Source of the DNA: an uncultured Oscillospiraceae bacterium
GTDB lineage: Bacteria > Bacillota > Clostridia > Oscillospirales > Ruminococcaceae
Reading direction: 5' to 3'
DNA: 53,259 bases
Assembly (NCBI GenBank): GCA_934466455.1
Contig: CAKSLF010000012.1
Location: 1 to 53,259 of the forward strand
The first letter of the stretch is position 1. Every line of letters starts with the position of its first letter. Shown here piece after piece: positions 34,222 to 42,372 of the stretch. The position numbers and the translations under genes are program-made. Below the pieces are notes generated by a model, which had not been told where the DNA came from, did no database searches, and saw only the letters and a list, made by a program, of their open reading frames with translations.

Positions 34222-34947
34222 CTATAAACTTTCCACCATTTTAAGCAAGTTGTACACTATCGCAACAACAATAGAAGGCAGCATATTCGCCGTGCGTATT
34301 TTTGCGTTTGCCGTAAAATTAAGCCCTATGCAAACGATAAGTGCGCTTCCCACCATGGTTACATCCGGCATCATATGCGCAGCCGTGCTGAGCACGCCCG
34401 AAACAGACGAGGCAAAAAGCGCAATCGCTCCCTGATAGATAAGCACGGAGCCTGCCGCAAAAATTGCGCCTATTCCCATTGTGGAGGTCAGTACAAGGGC
34501 GGTTATTGCATCAAGCACGCTTTTTACAAGCAGCAAGCTGTAATCGCCGGTAAGTCCATCGTTTATCGGACCCAAAATTGCCATTGAGCCAACGCAATAG
34601 ACCAATGTTGCCGAAACAAATCCCCTTGCAAATCCGTCAAATTTGACCCTGCACTCGATTTTTTGTCCAAGGTCATTTACCTTATCGTCAATATCAATGG
34701 CTTCGCCTATGGCTGTTCCTATAACAAGGCAAATGAGCAAAAGCATTCCGCCGCTTTCTGCGATTTTTCCGTCCTCGCCTACGGAGAGCATATTTGTGAG
34801 CACGCCGTTTAGCCCAATTATGAGCATGGCAAGTCCCATTGCCCGCATAACTCCGTCCATTATGCTTTCTTTTATTCCTTTTTTGAGCACAAGCCCCAAA
34901 AGCCCACCTATAATAATGGCTGCGGTATTTATTAAAGTTCCTGTCAT
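34222..34947 (-). CDS. DUF554 (YdfK-like) membrane protein
   Basis: This encodes 241 residues with about seven hydrophobic helices. The N-terminus MTGTLINTAAIIIGGLLGL, the stretch VYCVGSMAILGPINDGLTGD and the VGSALIVCIGLNFTANAKIRTANMLP end are typical of DUF554. Function unknown; a transport or channel role is often suggested without proof. Its ATG follows the trmD stop immediately, making it the last gene of the SRP/rpsP/trmD operon. Confidence 0.88.
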   Translation of the reverse strand: MTGTLINTAAIIIGGLLGLVLKKGIKESIMDGVMRAMGLAMLIIGLNGVLTNMLSVGEDGKIAESGGMLLLICLVIGTAIGEAIDIDDKVNDLGQKIECRVKFDGFARGFVSATLVYCVGSMAILGPINDGLTGDYSLLLVKSVLDAITALVLTSTMGIGAIFAAGSVLIYQGAIALFASSVSGVLSTAAHMMPDVTMVGSALIVCIGLNFTANAKIRTANMLPSIVVAIVYNLLKMVESL

Positions 34948-35646
34948 TTATAGATTTCCTTTGTATTTTTCGTACATGTCCGGGCGTTTTTCCTCGGTGC
35001 GTTTAAGTGCCTGCTCGTGCCGCCAATTTGAAATTTCTTTGTGATTTCCTCCGAGCAGCACTTCCGGAACGGCTTTACCATGCCAAATTTGCGGTCTTGT
35101 ATATTGAGGATATTCAAGCAGACCGGAAAAATGACTTTCGTCCTCAAAGCAAACATCTTCCGAGAGCACCCCATCGCAAAGCCTGCCCACACAATCCGTA
35201 AGCACCAGTGCTCCAAGCTCTCCTCCCGTGAGCACATAATCGCCTACCGACACCTCTTCATCGACAATCTCTTCGAGAACACGCTCGTCAACACCCTCAT
35301 AGTGCCCGCAAATCAATAAAAGATGATCGTAATTTTCGGAGAAATTCACCGCCATTTTTTGATTGAGCACGGAGCCTTGCGGCGACATATATATCACATA
35401 AGGTTTTGAGCACGCTTCCTCACATATGTGCTCAAAGCATTGAAAAATCGGTTCCGCCTTGAGCAGCATACCGTTTCCTCCGCCATAAGGCGCATCGTCG
35501 ACCCGTTTATGCTTATCATATGAAAAATCTCTTATGTTATGGCAATATACCTCTATAAAGCCTGCACGACGCGCCCGCCCGATTATGCTTGTTGCTAAAA
35601 CCGCTTCGCACATTTCCGGAAACAGTGTGGCAATGTCAATCCTCAT
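34948..35646 (-). CDS. trmD: tRNA (guanine-N1-)-methyltransferase TrmD
   Basis: This encodes 232 residues. ATG 35646 overlaps the 3' end of rimM by 11 bp and has AAAGGA ten bases upstream; a TTG two codons earlier is too close to that site. MRIDIATLFPEMCEAV, YGGGNGMLL, CGHYEGVDERVLEEIVDEEVSVGDYVLTGGELGAL (trefoil-knot SAM site) and HWRHEQ-like NWRHEQALKRTEEKRPDM mark the family. It methylates G37 of tRNAs to keep reading frame. The rimM-trmD overlap indicates translational coupling. Confidence 0.96.
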   Translation of the reverse strand: MRIDIATLFPEMCEAVLATSIIGRARRAGFIEVYCHNIRDFSYDKHKRVDDAPYGGGNGMLLKAEPIFQCFEHICEEACSKPYVIYMSPQGSVLNQKMAVNFSENYDHLLLICGHYEGVDERVLEEIVDEEVSVGDYVLTGGELGALVLTDCVGRLCDGVLSEDVCFEDESHFSGLLEYPQYTRPQIWHGKAVPEVLLGGNHKEISNWRHEQALKRTEEKRPDMYEKYKGNL

Positions 35647-36151
35647 CGTCAAAAAGTCCTTTCATCGGGGTGATGCTCAAAAATCCGCCGTCAATATCCA
35701 CCTTGTCGATTACCTGCGGAATTGCCGGAATCCATGTTTCTCCGCCGTTTTCGTTGCGCACATCATAAATGTCGTTTGCACCGGTGGAAGCAACATCAAA
35801 AACTTCCCCGTAACAAATTCCGCTTGCGGAATCCACGACCTTTAATCCGATTATATCCTGAATAAAGTATTCGCCTTTTTTCATCGGAATATCCTCCCGC
35901 TTCATATAGAGAACTTTTCCGACAAATTTTCTGGCTTCCTCGGGCGAATCTATTCCCTTCAATTTAACAAGGTACACATTCTTATGTGGTTTTACATACT
36001 GCACACGAAATTCCTGCTCGCCTTTTTCGTCAAGGTACATTCTTGCAGCACGCTCGACATCGCCGGGATCGCACCATGGATAAAGGCGCATATCGCCCTT
36101 TATCCCATGCGTCGTTACAATTTCGCCCACTTCAAGATATTCCTTCCTCAT
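35636..36151 (-). CDS. rimM: 16S rRNA processing/ribosome maturation factor RimM
   Basis: This encodes 171 residues: an N-terminal RimM barrel (YLEVGEIVTTHGIKGDMRLYPWCD) and a C-terminal PRC-barrel (YFIQDIIGLKVVD, ending GGETWIPAIPQVIDKVDIDGGFLSITPMKGLF). It binds S19 and assists 30S head assembly. Starts at ATG 36151 with GGAGGCAGAACT upstream. A 14-bp hairpin separates it from khpA. Conserved operon neighbours on both sides. Confidence 0.95.
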   Translation of the reverse strand: MRKEYLEVGEIVTTHGIKGDMRLYPWCDPGDVERAARMYLDEKGEQEFRVQYVKPHKNVYLVKLKGIDSPEEARKFVGKVLYMKREDIPMKKGEYFIQDIIGLKVVDSASGICYGEVFDVASTGANDIYDVRNENGGETWIPAIPQVIDKVDIDGGFLSITPMKGLFDDED

Positions 36152-36171
36152 AGTTCTGCCTCCGTATACAA

Positions 36172-36202
36172 TTCCCTCGTCAAAATTCTTTTGACGAGGG
36201 AA
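36172..36202 (-). other. 14-bp perfect hairpin between khpA and rimM
   Basis: TTCCCTCGTCAAAA (36172-36185) pairs with TTTTGACGAGGGAA (36189-36202) across a 3-base loop. On the transcribed minus strand no U-run follows, so readthrough is expected; a T-run follows only on plus. It is likely a processing or stability structure within the operon. Confidence 0.6.
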
Positions 36203-36211
36203 CTTTTTAGT

Positions 36212-36445
36212 TTATTCGATAGTAACGGCAACCTTTTCGCCGTTACGGTTCGCAGCGGTACGCATAAGGGTACGAATCGCACGGGCAATTTTTCCCTGGC
36301 GACCGATAACTCTGCCCATATCCTCGGGAGCAACATGAAGATGGTATGTTACGGTACCCTCTTCGTCCGGCTCGCCGACGGTTACGACAACAGCATCCTT
36401 ATTTTCCACAAGGCCGCGTGCAATAACAGCAAGCAGTTCTTCCAT
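36212..36445 (-). CDS. khpA: KH-domain RNA-binding protein KhpA (YlqC)
   Basis: This encodes 77 residues from ATG 36445 (MEELLAVIARG), with GGAGG eight bases upstream; an ATG six codons earlier overlaps rpsP. A single KH domain with VAPEDMGRVIGRQGKIARAIRTLM, including the G-x-x-G loop (GRQG). KhpA pairs with KhpB/Jag as a global RNA chaperone in Firmicutes. Position between rpsP and rimM is conserved. Confidence 0.92.
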   Translation of the reverse strand: MEELLAVIARGLVENKDAVVVTVGEPDEEGTVTYHLHVAPEDMGRVIGRQGKIARAIRTLMRTAANRNGEKVAVTIE

Positions 36446-36462
36446 ATTCAGAACCTCCGGCA

Positions 36463-36708
36463 TTACTTAATAATGCCTTCAACTTTAAGAAGAGCCCTAA
36501 CGGTATCGGTAGGCTGTGCGCCGGAAGCGATCCATTTTTCAACTTTTTCTGCATCAAATTTGATTACGGACGGTTCTTTGGTGGGGTCATAATAGCCGAC
36601 TTCCTCGATAAAACGACCATCTCTGGGATAGCGGGAATCTGCTACTACTACACGGTAGAAAGGTGCTTTCTTTGCGCCCATACGACGCAGTCTGATTTTA
36701 ACGGACAT
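36463..36708 (-). CDS. rpsP: 30S ribosomal protein S16
   Basis: This encodes 81 residues with the standard S16 sequence (MSVKIRLRRMGAKKAPFYRV, DGRFIEEVGYYDPTKEP, VEKWIASGAQPTDTVRALL). It binds 16S rRNA early in 30S assembly. It starts at ATG 36708 behind ATAGGAGGAAAAC. Follows ffh with a 65-bp gap that contains no clear promoter or terminator. Confidence 0.97.
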   Translation of the reverse strand: MSVKIRLRRMGAKKAPFYRVVVADSRYPRDGRFIEEVGYYDPTKEPSVIKFDAEKVEKWIASGAQPTDTVRALLKVEGIIK

Positions 36709-36773
36709 TTTGTTTTCCTCCTATGGTGAAAAAAATTATCATATTTATCAATGGCTTTCGCCAAAAGATTTAG

Positions 36774-38141
36774 TTAAAAGGGCATTCCCATTCCGCCGCC
36801 GCTCTGCATTTGGCTCAGCATCTGGCGCATCTTTTTGCCCTGTTTTCCGTTACCGGAAAGCTGCTTCATCATCTTTTGCATTTGTTCAAACTGCTTCAGC
36901 AGGCGGTTTACATCCTCTACCTTTGTTCCGCTGCCGGCGGCAATTCTTCTTTTTCTCTGCGCCGAGATGATGGAGGGCTTTGCCCTCTCTTTTTTTGTCA
37001 TTGAGTTTATTATTGCTTCCGTCATGACAAGCTGCTTTTCGCCCTTTTCGGTTTCCTCGTCGCTGAGTTTTTTCTTTGCGCCGGGAAGCATAGAAACTAT
37101 CTGGCTGAGTGAACCCATCTTGCGAACCTGGCGCATCTGCTCAAGAAGGTCGTTCATATCAAAATTATTTTCGCCAAGTTTTTTTGCCATTTCTTCGGCT
37201 TTTTTTGCGTCAAGGTGTTCCTCTGCTTTTTCAATAAGCGTAAGAACATCGCCCATGCCGAGAATTCTTGAAGCCATACGGTCGGGATAAAACGGTTCCA
37301 AGTCGGTAAGTTTTTCGCCTGTACCGGTAAATTTAATCGGTGCGCCGGTAACAGCTCTTACCGAAAGTGCCGCACCGCCTCTTGTGTCGCCGTCAAGCTT
37401 TGTAAGGATCACACCGGTTATGCCAAGCTTTTCGTTAAAGGACTGGGCAACATTTACGGCGTCCTGACCCGTCATAGAGTCGATAACAAGCAAAATTTCC
37501 TCCGGATGAAACTGCTCTTTAAGGCGCAGCAGCTCGTCCATAAGCTCCGTATCTATATGCAAGCGACCCGCAGTATCCAAAATAACTATGTCATTGCCAT
37601 AGTCCTTTGCGTGGGCAATAGCTTTTTTTGCAATTTCGCAAGGGTCAATCTGCCCCATCTCAAATACGGGAACATCAATCTGGCTGCCAACCACCTTTAA
37701 CTGGTCAATCGCCGCAGGACGATAGACATCGCAGGCAACAAGCAGCGGTCGCTTGCCCATTTTCTTAAAATGAAGAGCAAGCTTTCCGGAATGAGTGGTT
37801 TTACCCGAACCTTGAAGACCGACCATCATAATAACGGTAGGTATCTTCGAAGAAAAATTTATGCGGGCGTTGGATTCGCCCATAAGAGCAGTAAGCTCCT
37901 CGTTAACAATTTTTATTACATGCTGGGCAGGGGTAAGGCTTTCCAAAACCTCTGCACCAACCGCTCTCTCGCTGACCCTCGCCACAAAGTCCTTTGCAAC
38001 CTTGTAGTTTACATCGGCCTCCAGAAGGGCAAGCCGCACCTCCCGCATAGCGGTTTTTACATCACTTTCGGTCAGCTTTCCTTTATTTTTAAGCTTTTTG
38101 AAAACCGCAGAAAGCTTATCGGATAATCCTTCAAATGCCAT
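36774..38141 (-). CDS. ffh: Signal recognition particle protein Ffh (SRP54)
   Basis: This encodes 455 residues. N-domain four-helix bundle, then the GTPase with G1 VGLQGSGKTT (108-116 region), DTAGRLHID, TKLDGDTRGGAALS, and a C-terminal Met-rich M domain that binds signal peptides and SRP RNA (MRQMLSQMQSGGGMGMPF). It targets nascent membrane proteins to FtsY; ftsY is not in the window. Start ATG 38141; the preceding gene ylxM ends 15 bp upstream, the usual Firmicutes pairing. Confidence 0.96.
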   Translation of the reverse strand: MAFEGLSDKLSAVFKKLKNKGKLTESDVKTAMREVRLALLEADVNYKVAKDFVARVSERAVGAEVLESLTPAQHVIKIVNEELTALMGESNARINFSSKIPTVIMMVGLQGSGKTTHSGKLALHFKKMGKRPLLVACDVYRPAAIDQLKVVGSQIDVPVFEMGQIDPCEIAKKAIAHAKDYGNDIVILDTAGRLHIDTELMDELLRLKEQFHPEEILLVIDSMTGQDAVNVAQSFNEKLGITGVILTKLDGDTRGGAALSVRAVTGAPIKFTGTGEKLTDLEPFYPDRMASRILGMGDVLTLIEKAEEHLDAKKAEEMAKKLGENNFDMNDLLEQMRQVRKMGSLSQIVSMLPGAKKKLSDEETEKGEKQLVMTEAIINSMTKKERAKPSIISAQRKRRIAAGSGTKVEDVNRLLKQFEQMQKMMKQLSGNGKQGKKMRQMLSQMQSGGGMGMPF

Positions 38142-38156
38142 TATATATTCTCCAGT

Positions 38157-38519
38157 TTAATCGTTAAGGTGGCTTGCAATGCCGATAATCTCGGCAGTAT
38201 GGTTTGTGATTTCACGAATAGTTGCTCCGTGAAGGCTGTCGTTTTCGATTGCGTGGGCTTCGCTTATTATTGTATCAAGCCCACGCTGAATTTCACGAAA
38301 GCGTTTTGCAAGCCCAAGCTTTTCTTCCATTTTCGTAAGGGTTGCCTCCGCCCTCTTTATTGAGTCGCAGACGCCCTGCCTTGTTATTCCGAGATGTTCG
38401 GATATTTCGGCAAGAGAGAGGTCGTCGTTATAATAATAATCAATAACATCTTGCTGTTTTTCGGTAAGTATTTCACCGTAAAAATCAAACAGCAGAGAAA
38501 TGTTCATATCCTTTGCCAC
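38157..38519 (-). CDS. ylxM: YlxM-family helix-turn-helix protein associated with SRP
   Basis: This encodes 120 residues. I start it at GTG 38519, which follows AAAGGAGG by eight bases; the ATG four codons later is possible. Sigma-factor-like HTH (EILTEKQQDVIDYYYNDDLSLAEISEHLGITRQGVCDSIKRAEATL) as in YlxM (UPF0122), which in streptococci stimulates the SRP pathway. The last 40 residues are helical. It heads the ffh-rpsP-khpA-rimM-trmD-DUF554 operon behind a consensus promoter. Confidence 0.9.
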   Translation of the reverse strand: MAKDMNISLLFDFYGEILTEKQQDVIDYYYNDDLSLAEISEHLGITRQGVCDSIKRAEATLTKMEEKLGLAKRFREIQRGLDTIISEAHAIENDSLHGATIREITNHTAEIIGIASHLND

Positions 38520-38568
38520 AACGACCGCCTCCTTTTGTAAAGTATTTTGCTTTACAGCAGCATTTAAT

Positions 38569-38597
38569 ATTATAAAGGAAAAACCTTTACATGTCAA
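38569..38597 (-). promoter_or_regulatory. Consensus sigma-A promoter of the ylxM-ffh-trmD operon
   Basis: On the minus strand a perfect TTGACA (38592-38597), 17 bases and a perfect TATAAT (38569-38574), about 50 bases upstream of ylxM. The strongest promoter in the window by sequence. Confidence 0.85.
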
Positions 38598-39018
38598 GCA
38601 TTTTTACTCTTGTTTTTATAAATATGAGTATAAAAAGCCGCATTGCCGAGATTGCCGCTGCCGATTTACCGTTTTTGAAGCTTTAATGCGTTTTTGTTGG
38701 CGGCGGCAAAAGCCCTTTTACGCTGCCGGCGCAAAGGGGCTTTTGCTTTGCCGATTATTAAAATATCGCAAAGGAAAATCTTTGCCTGCTAAATACTATT
38801 GGCAATTTACATCTTGTTTTTTGCTTCTGCGCTTGCGGTGCCCAATAAAAGCACAGCTTCAAGCACGGAATAGGTGCTGCGTTCAAGCAAATAATGTTGA
38901 GCACGGTATCAAAAGTTCGCACTAAGTGCCGTGTGCGGCACGCCCGAAATCAGGGGCGGCATGTTCAAAATTATATTAAATGTGCTTGCCGCCGTGTTCC
39001 CACAAAAAAATCCATGCT
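38598..39018. repeat. Gene-free intergenic element A with CACGG/GAGCAC words and hairpins
   Basis: No gene is supported here. A large hairpin lies at about 38708-38753 (GCAAAAGCCC / GGGGCTTTTGC). From 38850 on, plus-strand words AAGCACGGAAT, TTGAGCACGG and AATTTTGAACATG-type (minus) recur. Read on minus, ATTCCGTGCTTGAAGCTGTG and AATTTTGAACATG match the intergenic element at 43895-44015, and both begin behind a hairpin ending in TTTGCTTTGA. It looks like a short interspersed repeat. Function unknown. Confidence 0.5.
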
Positions 39019-39019
39019 C

Positions 39020-39100
39020 AAAGCAAAAGGCAGCGTGCTCAAAAGCTGACTTCGCATAATAAAACATGAGAAGTTAGTCAAAGCATGCTGCCTTTTCTTA
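39020..39100 (-). terminator. Branched hairpin terminator of ubiX
   Basis: AAAAGGCAGC (39025-39034) pairs with GCTGCCTTTT (39087-39096), extended inwards by five more pairs, and an inner GACTTC/GAAGTT stem. On minus it is followed by a short T-rich stretch and TTTGAGCATGG, the recurrent word. Confidence 0.65.
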
Positions 39101-39115
39101 TCATTTTCAGTTTTT

Positions 39116-39664
39116 TCAACGCCGATAGGCGGCATCTTCGATTCCGCAAAGTTCCATAACCCGGCAGGCAAACTGTTCGACTATGTCGTCCGCATTTTGC
39201 GGTCGGTGATAGAACGACGGCATGGGCGGCACAATATACGCACCCATACGGGCAAGCTTCGCCATATTTTCAAGATGTATTTCGTTAAGCGGAGTTTCGT
39301 GCGGGCAGATTATAAGCTTTCTGTGCTCCTTCATTGCCACATCCGCCGCACGAACGATCAGTTCCGCATCGTATCCGTGCGCAATGGCACTGAGAGTTTT
39401 CACCGTGCAGGGGATTATCACCGTTGCGTCGACCTTATATGAACCGCCGGAAATTCCCTCGGCCATATTGCCGTTGCTGCACACTTCGTCCGCAAGAGAG
39501 CGCACATATTCTGCGGTATAATCGGTTTCAAGTGCAATGGTTTTCTCTGCCCATTCGCTCATAGCCAAAACCGTGGATACTTCCGGGTGGGTTTTCAGCT
39601 TTTTAAGCAGCTTTATTCCGTATATAACTCCGGTTGCGCCGGTAATTCCCACAACGATTTTCAT
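39116..39664 (-). CDS. ubiX: UbiX/LpdB-type flavin prenyltransferase
   Basis: This encodes 182 residues from ATG 39664 (GGAGGAAAAGCC upstream). N-terminal FMN-binding GITGATGVIYGIKLL, middle VIIPCTVKTLSAIAHGYDAELIVRAADV and C-terminal PHETPLNEIHLENM, MPSFYHRPQNADDIV, all family marks. It attaches a dimethylallyl group to FMN, producing the prenylated FMN cofactor of UbiD decarboxylases. It overlaps lpdD by 4 bp. No UbiD/LpdC decarboxylase is present: upstream of lpdD the sequence changes abruptly into mobile-element remnant, so the partner may have been lost or be encoded elsewhere. Confidence 0.9.
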   Translation of the reverse strand: MKIVVGITGATGVIYGIKLLKKLKTHPEVSTVLAMSEWAEKTIALETDYTAEYVRSLADEVCSNGNMAEGISGGSYKVDATVIIPCTVKTLSAIAHGYDAELIVRAADVAMKEHRKLIICPHETPLNEIHLENMAKLARMGAYIVPPMPSFYHRPQNADDIVEQFACRVMELCGIEDAAYRR

Positions 39665-40005
39665 GGCTTTTCCTCCGCAAAGTAGCTTTCGATAAATTTT
39701 TCCGCAAGTTCGCTGCAAAGAGCAAGGGTATCCGCAATCTCCTCCCCGCTGATGTTGTCGAGATGGATTCCGCAGCAGACTGCGACATTCATCGGCAGCT
39801 TTTTACCGAATGCTTTGCACATTCTGTGCATGACTGCGTCCTCCTTGTGCCCGGCAAAGGCAAAGGTGCATCCTCCGGCAGAAACTGCCCCAAGGTGGGG
39901 CAGTTCTCCTCCGGTCACAATAAAGCACCAATCCTTGCCCATGGGCCGTGCCTGCATGGATATTTTAAGCCGTCCTTTTTCCGCAAAGAAAGCTTTCGTT
40001 TCCAT
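39661..40005 (-). CDS. lpdD: LpdD-like protein, prenylated-FMN decarboxylase accessory
   Basis: This encodes 114 residues from ATG 40005, AAAGGA upstream. It resembles LpdD of gallate decarboxylase operons: ISMQARPMGKDWCFIVTGGE, PHLGAVSAG and KLPMNVAVCCGIHLDNISGEEI. LpdD proteins accompany ubiX- and ubiD-like genes; their exact part, possibly cofactor delivery, is not settled. The 4-bp overlap with ubiX shows coupling. Its 5' side is the junction with the polyvalent remnant, whose frame reads on through the first 90 bases of lpdD out of frame. Confidence 0.78.
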   Translation of the reverse strand: METKAFFAEKGRLKISMQARPMGKDWCFIVTGGELPHLGAVSAGGCTFAFAGHKEDAVMHRMCKAFGKKLPMNVAVCCGIHLDNISGEEIADTLALCSELAEKFIESYFAEEKP

Positions 40006-40841
40006 TTTTTCAGTCCTTTTTCTTTGTCACAGGCGGAATTTGCAGCGTTTTCGGAATTTTGCTGCACTTTCGCAGCGGAATTTTGGGCATTAAAAAAGCC
40101 GTTGCTTTCCGCATCGGCTTTCGTTTCGTTTTCTGTTTTTACTCTTTCGTTTTCTGCGATTCGTTCTTCAACTTTTCGCAAAGCCTCGGAGATATAATTA
40201 CGCCGCTCCCCGTCTTGTTCCCCCTTTTCCAGCCACGAGCGATAAATTCTTGCTCGCGTTTTCTCATCCAAGTATTCGCTTTGGATTGGTTTGTTGTTGA
40301 CGTCATAAAAATTCTCCTTTCCATCTGCAAGCAATGTGTCTACAAGATGTAAAACATCAGTGTTTTTCTCAGTGTCAAATTCGAGAATTTGGATAATTCC
40401 GTTTGTCGTATCTATTGTGTAATCGGTAATTCCCGCTTTTTCAAGGGCTTTTGCAACGGCAAACTCGTCCATATTGCGGTATCTTATGGTATATTCATAA
40501 GCGTTACCGTCGTCAATATTATCGACATATCGCTTCTGAATCGCCGCTTCCTGCTGCTCATAGCCGTTTTCAGCCATAAGGCTTGCAAAAAGCTGTGCCT
40601 GCTCCGGCGTTGCATTTTCGAACTCGAAGCTGTAGCTTATTTCGTGAACCTGCTGTCCGGCAGCTTCTCCTTCGGAAAAAGTGAACCCGCCCATATTGTT
40701 TGTTTCACCCTTGAGCTTAATTCCGAGTATTTTAGCCGTGTTTTTCGCATTGTCCGTAAACACCCTGTTCACGGCTTCCTTTACCTGCTGCTTGTTCTCG
40801 GCGGTAACCTCCGTGTTATAATACGGCGCAAATGTTGCATA
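39915..40841 (-). pseudogene. C-terminal remnant of polyvalent mobile-element protein
   Basis: An open frame continues in register after an in-frame TAA at 40842-40844, starting ATFAPYYNTEVTAENKQQV and including TAKILGIKLKGETNNMGGFT, FENATPEQAQLFASLMAENG and TIDTTNGIIQILEFD. It ends in a basic tail (KKWKRKLSLRKK) read out of frame across the start of lpdD, which shows the natural C-terminus is gone. The first possible start is GTG at 40772, without a ribosome site. I cannot name the domain, but the style is that of multidomain proteins carried by phages and conjugative elements. Probably not expressed as a functional protein. Confidence 0.65.
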
Positions 40842-41768
40842 TTAGCTACTTCTATTATGCTCGAATTTTTGGCTATTGTCAACACTGCTTTTTTGAGCAC
40901 GGACATTCTCGCTTTGAGCACCGTTTTGATATTCGGGGGAATATTCATTAGAGGGGTTGACATTGTTTCCGCTTTGTGGTATCTTATCGGTAGAAGAGTT
41001 GTTATTCCAAGCGTCTTGGGCGTACATCCGGGGGGCATGTCCATCTGGAGCGGAAGAAGCAGCTCTTCTTTTTTCTACTTCCTGTTTAAGCCCCTCTATC
41101 TTAGGTATGTCCCCTGTTCCTACTTTTATCATTTGCTTGTTGTATAGCAAATTGCCATCGCCAACAGCTTCAAGATAATATGTAGTTCCGTTGTGTCGTT
41201 TTTCGTAATATATGCCCACTTGCCCGTTTTCTTTTGTAACATAATAGACATTATCATAGTTTTCAACAATGTCCGGTATCTGCTTCAAGTCTGCGGCAGT
41301 AACCGGATATTTTTCGTTTGCATTGCCTCTGCCGTGACTATTGTCTATGTGTCTTATATCGTTGTCGCTCAAAACATGCGTTTTGCCCTCAACATCAACG
41401 CCGTAAAGAGTTTGCATATCGGAAACAAGCCTTTCGGAGGCTTGACCGTATATAATACTGTCTTTTTGCTTCGCAACATCCTCGGCATTTCTTTTTTTGT
41501 CGCCATATTCAAGAGCGTATTCAACATAGCTGTTTACATTCTCTTGTGTTGCGGGCTTTTCTCTTGTACCTATATTCTCGTCAAAAATACCCCTCGTGCT
41601 TTCTTGAGCACCGCTCTTTTTGGCTTGAGCACCGTTTTGATATTCAGGGGAATATTCGTTAGCGGGGTTGACAGCCTTGTTAGAATCTGCTATATTCTTA
41701 GTAGAGGCAACCTCCAGTTGCTCTGATGTCCGTGAGTTTAGCTCTGGCTCAGAGGAGGTTGTCTTTTT
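40842..41768 (-). pseudogene. Polyvalent-protein segment with PBECR-like nuclease domain, copy A
   Basis: The frame is open from a TAA at 41769-41771 to a TAA at 40842. It encodes a linker (TTSSEPELNSRTSEQLEVAS, ...NEYSPEYQNGAQAKKSGAQ), then at about 41437-41040 a domain with TLYGVDVEGKTHVLSDNDIRH, HIDNSHGRGN, VYYVTKENGQVGIYYEKRHN and YYLEAVGDG. The His-rich layout and context resemble Phage-Barnase-EndoU-ColicinE5/D-RelE (PBECR) nucleases of mobile elements. The only start with any claim is ATG 41417, inside the domain and without a ribosome site. Upstream the frame is broken in an A7 run (41764-41770); one more A would restore continuity with the segment at 41738-42305. Confidence 0.68.
40893..41443. 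repeat. 551-bp direct repeat, copy A
   Basis: Near-identical to 42343-42893 (offset 1450 bp; about 13 differences by eye, roughly 97-98% identity). It spans the PBECR-like domain plus the AQ-repeat tail. The sharp ends near the GAGCAC words and at the SERL codons mark the duplication limits. Confidence 0.85.
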
Positions 41769-42305
41769 TTATTTATATTTATATTTGAAAGGTCGTAAAA
41801 AAGCTTTCTTCCGTCTTTTTTTACCCCTATCAGAACATCCGCAGAATATTCATTTTCGCCGATTTTCAGGTTTACATTTCCTCTGTCAAAAGAAACAATA
41901 TTATCGTTCCTCGGATGCTCCGGAGGCTCATTTTTATACTCGGTGCTTAGGGAAATGGTATCAAGATATGGCGAAGTACGCATTTTATCTGCGTATACTT
42001 CCGGCTCATAAGATGAAAGGTTTTTGCTTTCTTTGGAATTTGAAAACTCTCCCCGGCTTTTTGCAGAAACTTCAATATGTTCTCCGTTTATGCTGAATCC
42101 TTCAGGGAAAACACTGCGGATAATGTTCTTAACCCTCGCAAGCCAATCTTTTTTCGGAAAGTTTTCAAGAACATCCGATTTTATATCAATGGTAGTGTTA
42201 TTGTCTGCATCGGTAATAACGCTAACGCCCTTCTTTATCTCCGCAACTTCTTGCTCAGAAAGAGAGTATTTTTCTCTCTTCGTTAAGCTGTCATTTTCCG
42301 CTTGA
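41738..42305 (-). pseudogene. Central domain of the polyvalent remnant, out of frame with both neighbours
   Basis: Reading on minus from the GGTGCTCAAGCG unit at about 42305, the frame is open through AENDSLTKREKYSLSEQEVAE, DWLARVKNIIRSVFPEGFSI, EPEVYADKMRTSPYLDTISL and SADVLIGVKKDGRKLFYDLS to a stop at 41738. The pattern resembles associated domains of phage/ICE polyvalent proteins. The first Met with any claim (41983) lies inside it and has no ribosome site. It is separated from the upstream copy B by a one-base slip in an A6 run (42312-42317) and from copy A by the A7 run, so it can only have been the middle of one longer protein. Confidence 0.62.
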
Positions 42306-42372
42306 GCACCGTTTTTTCCGTTTGAGCACGGGTGCTTTCGGCTTGAGCACGGACAGTTTCGCTTTGAGCTCC
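42300..42372. repeat. 20-21-bp tandem repeats GTGCTCAAnCGGAAA
   Basis: On minus, four units start at GAGCTCAA/GTGCTCAA with spacings 21, 21 and 20 bases. They encode AQ-x-E-x-x-R heptapeptides. The 20-base unit, short by one A in an A6 run, breaks the frame. Two-unit versions occur at 41603-41631 and 40893-40921. Confidence 0.75.
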
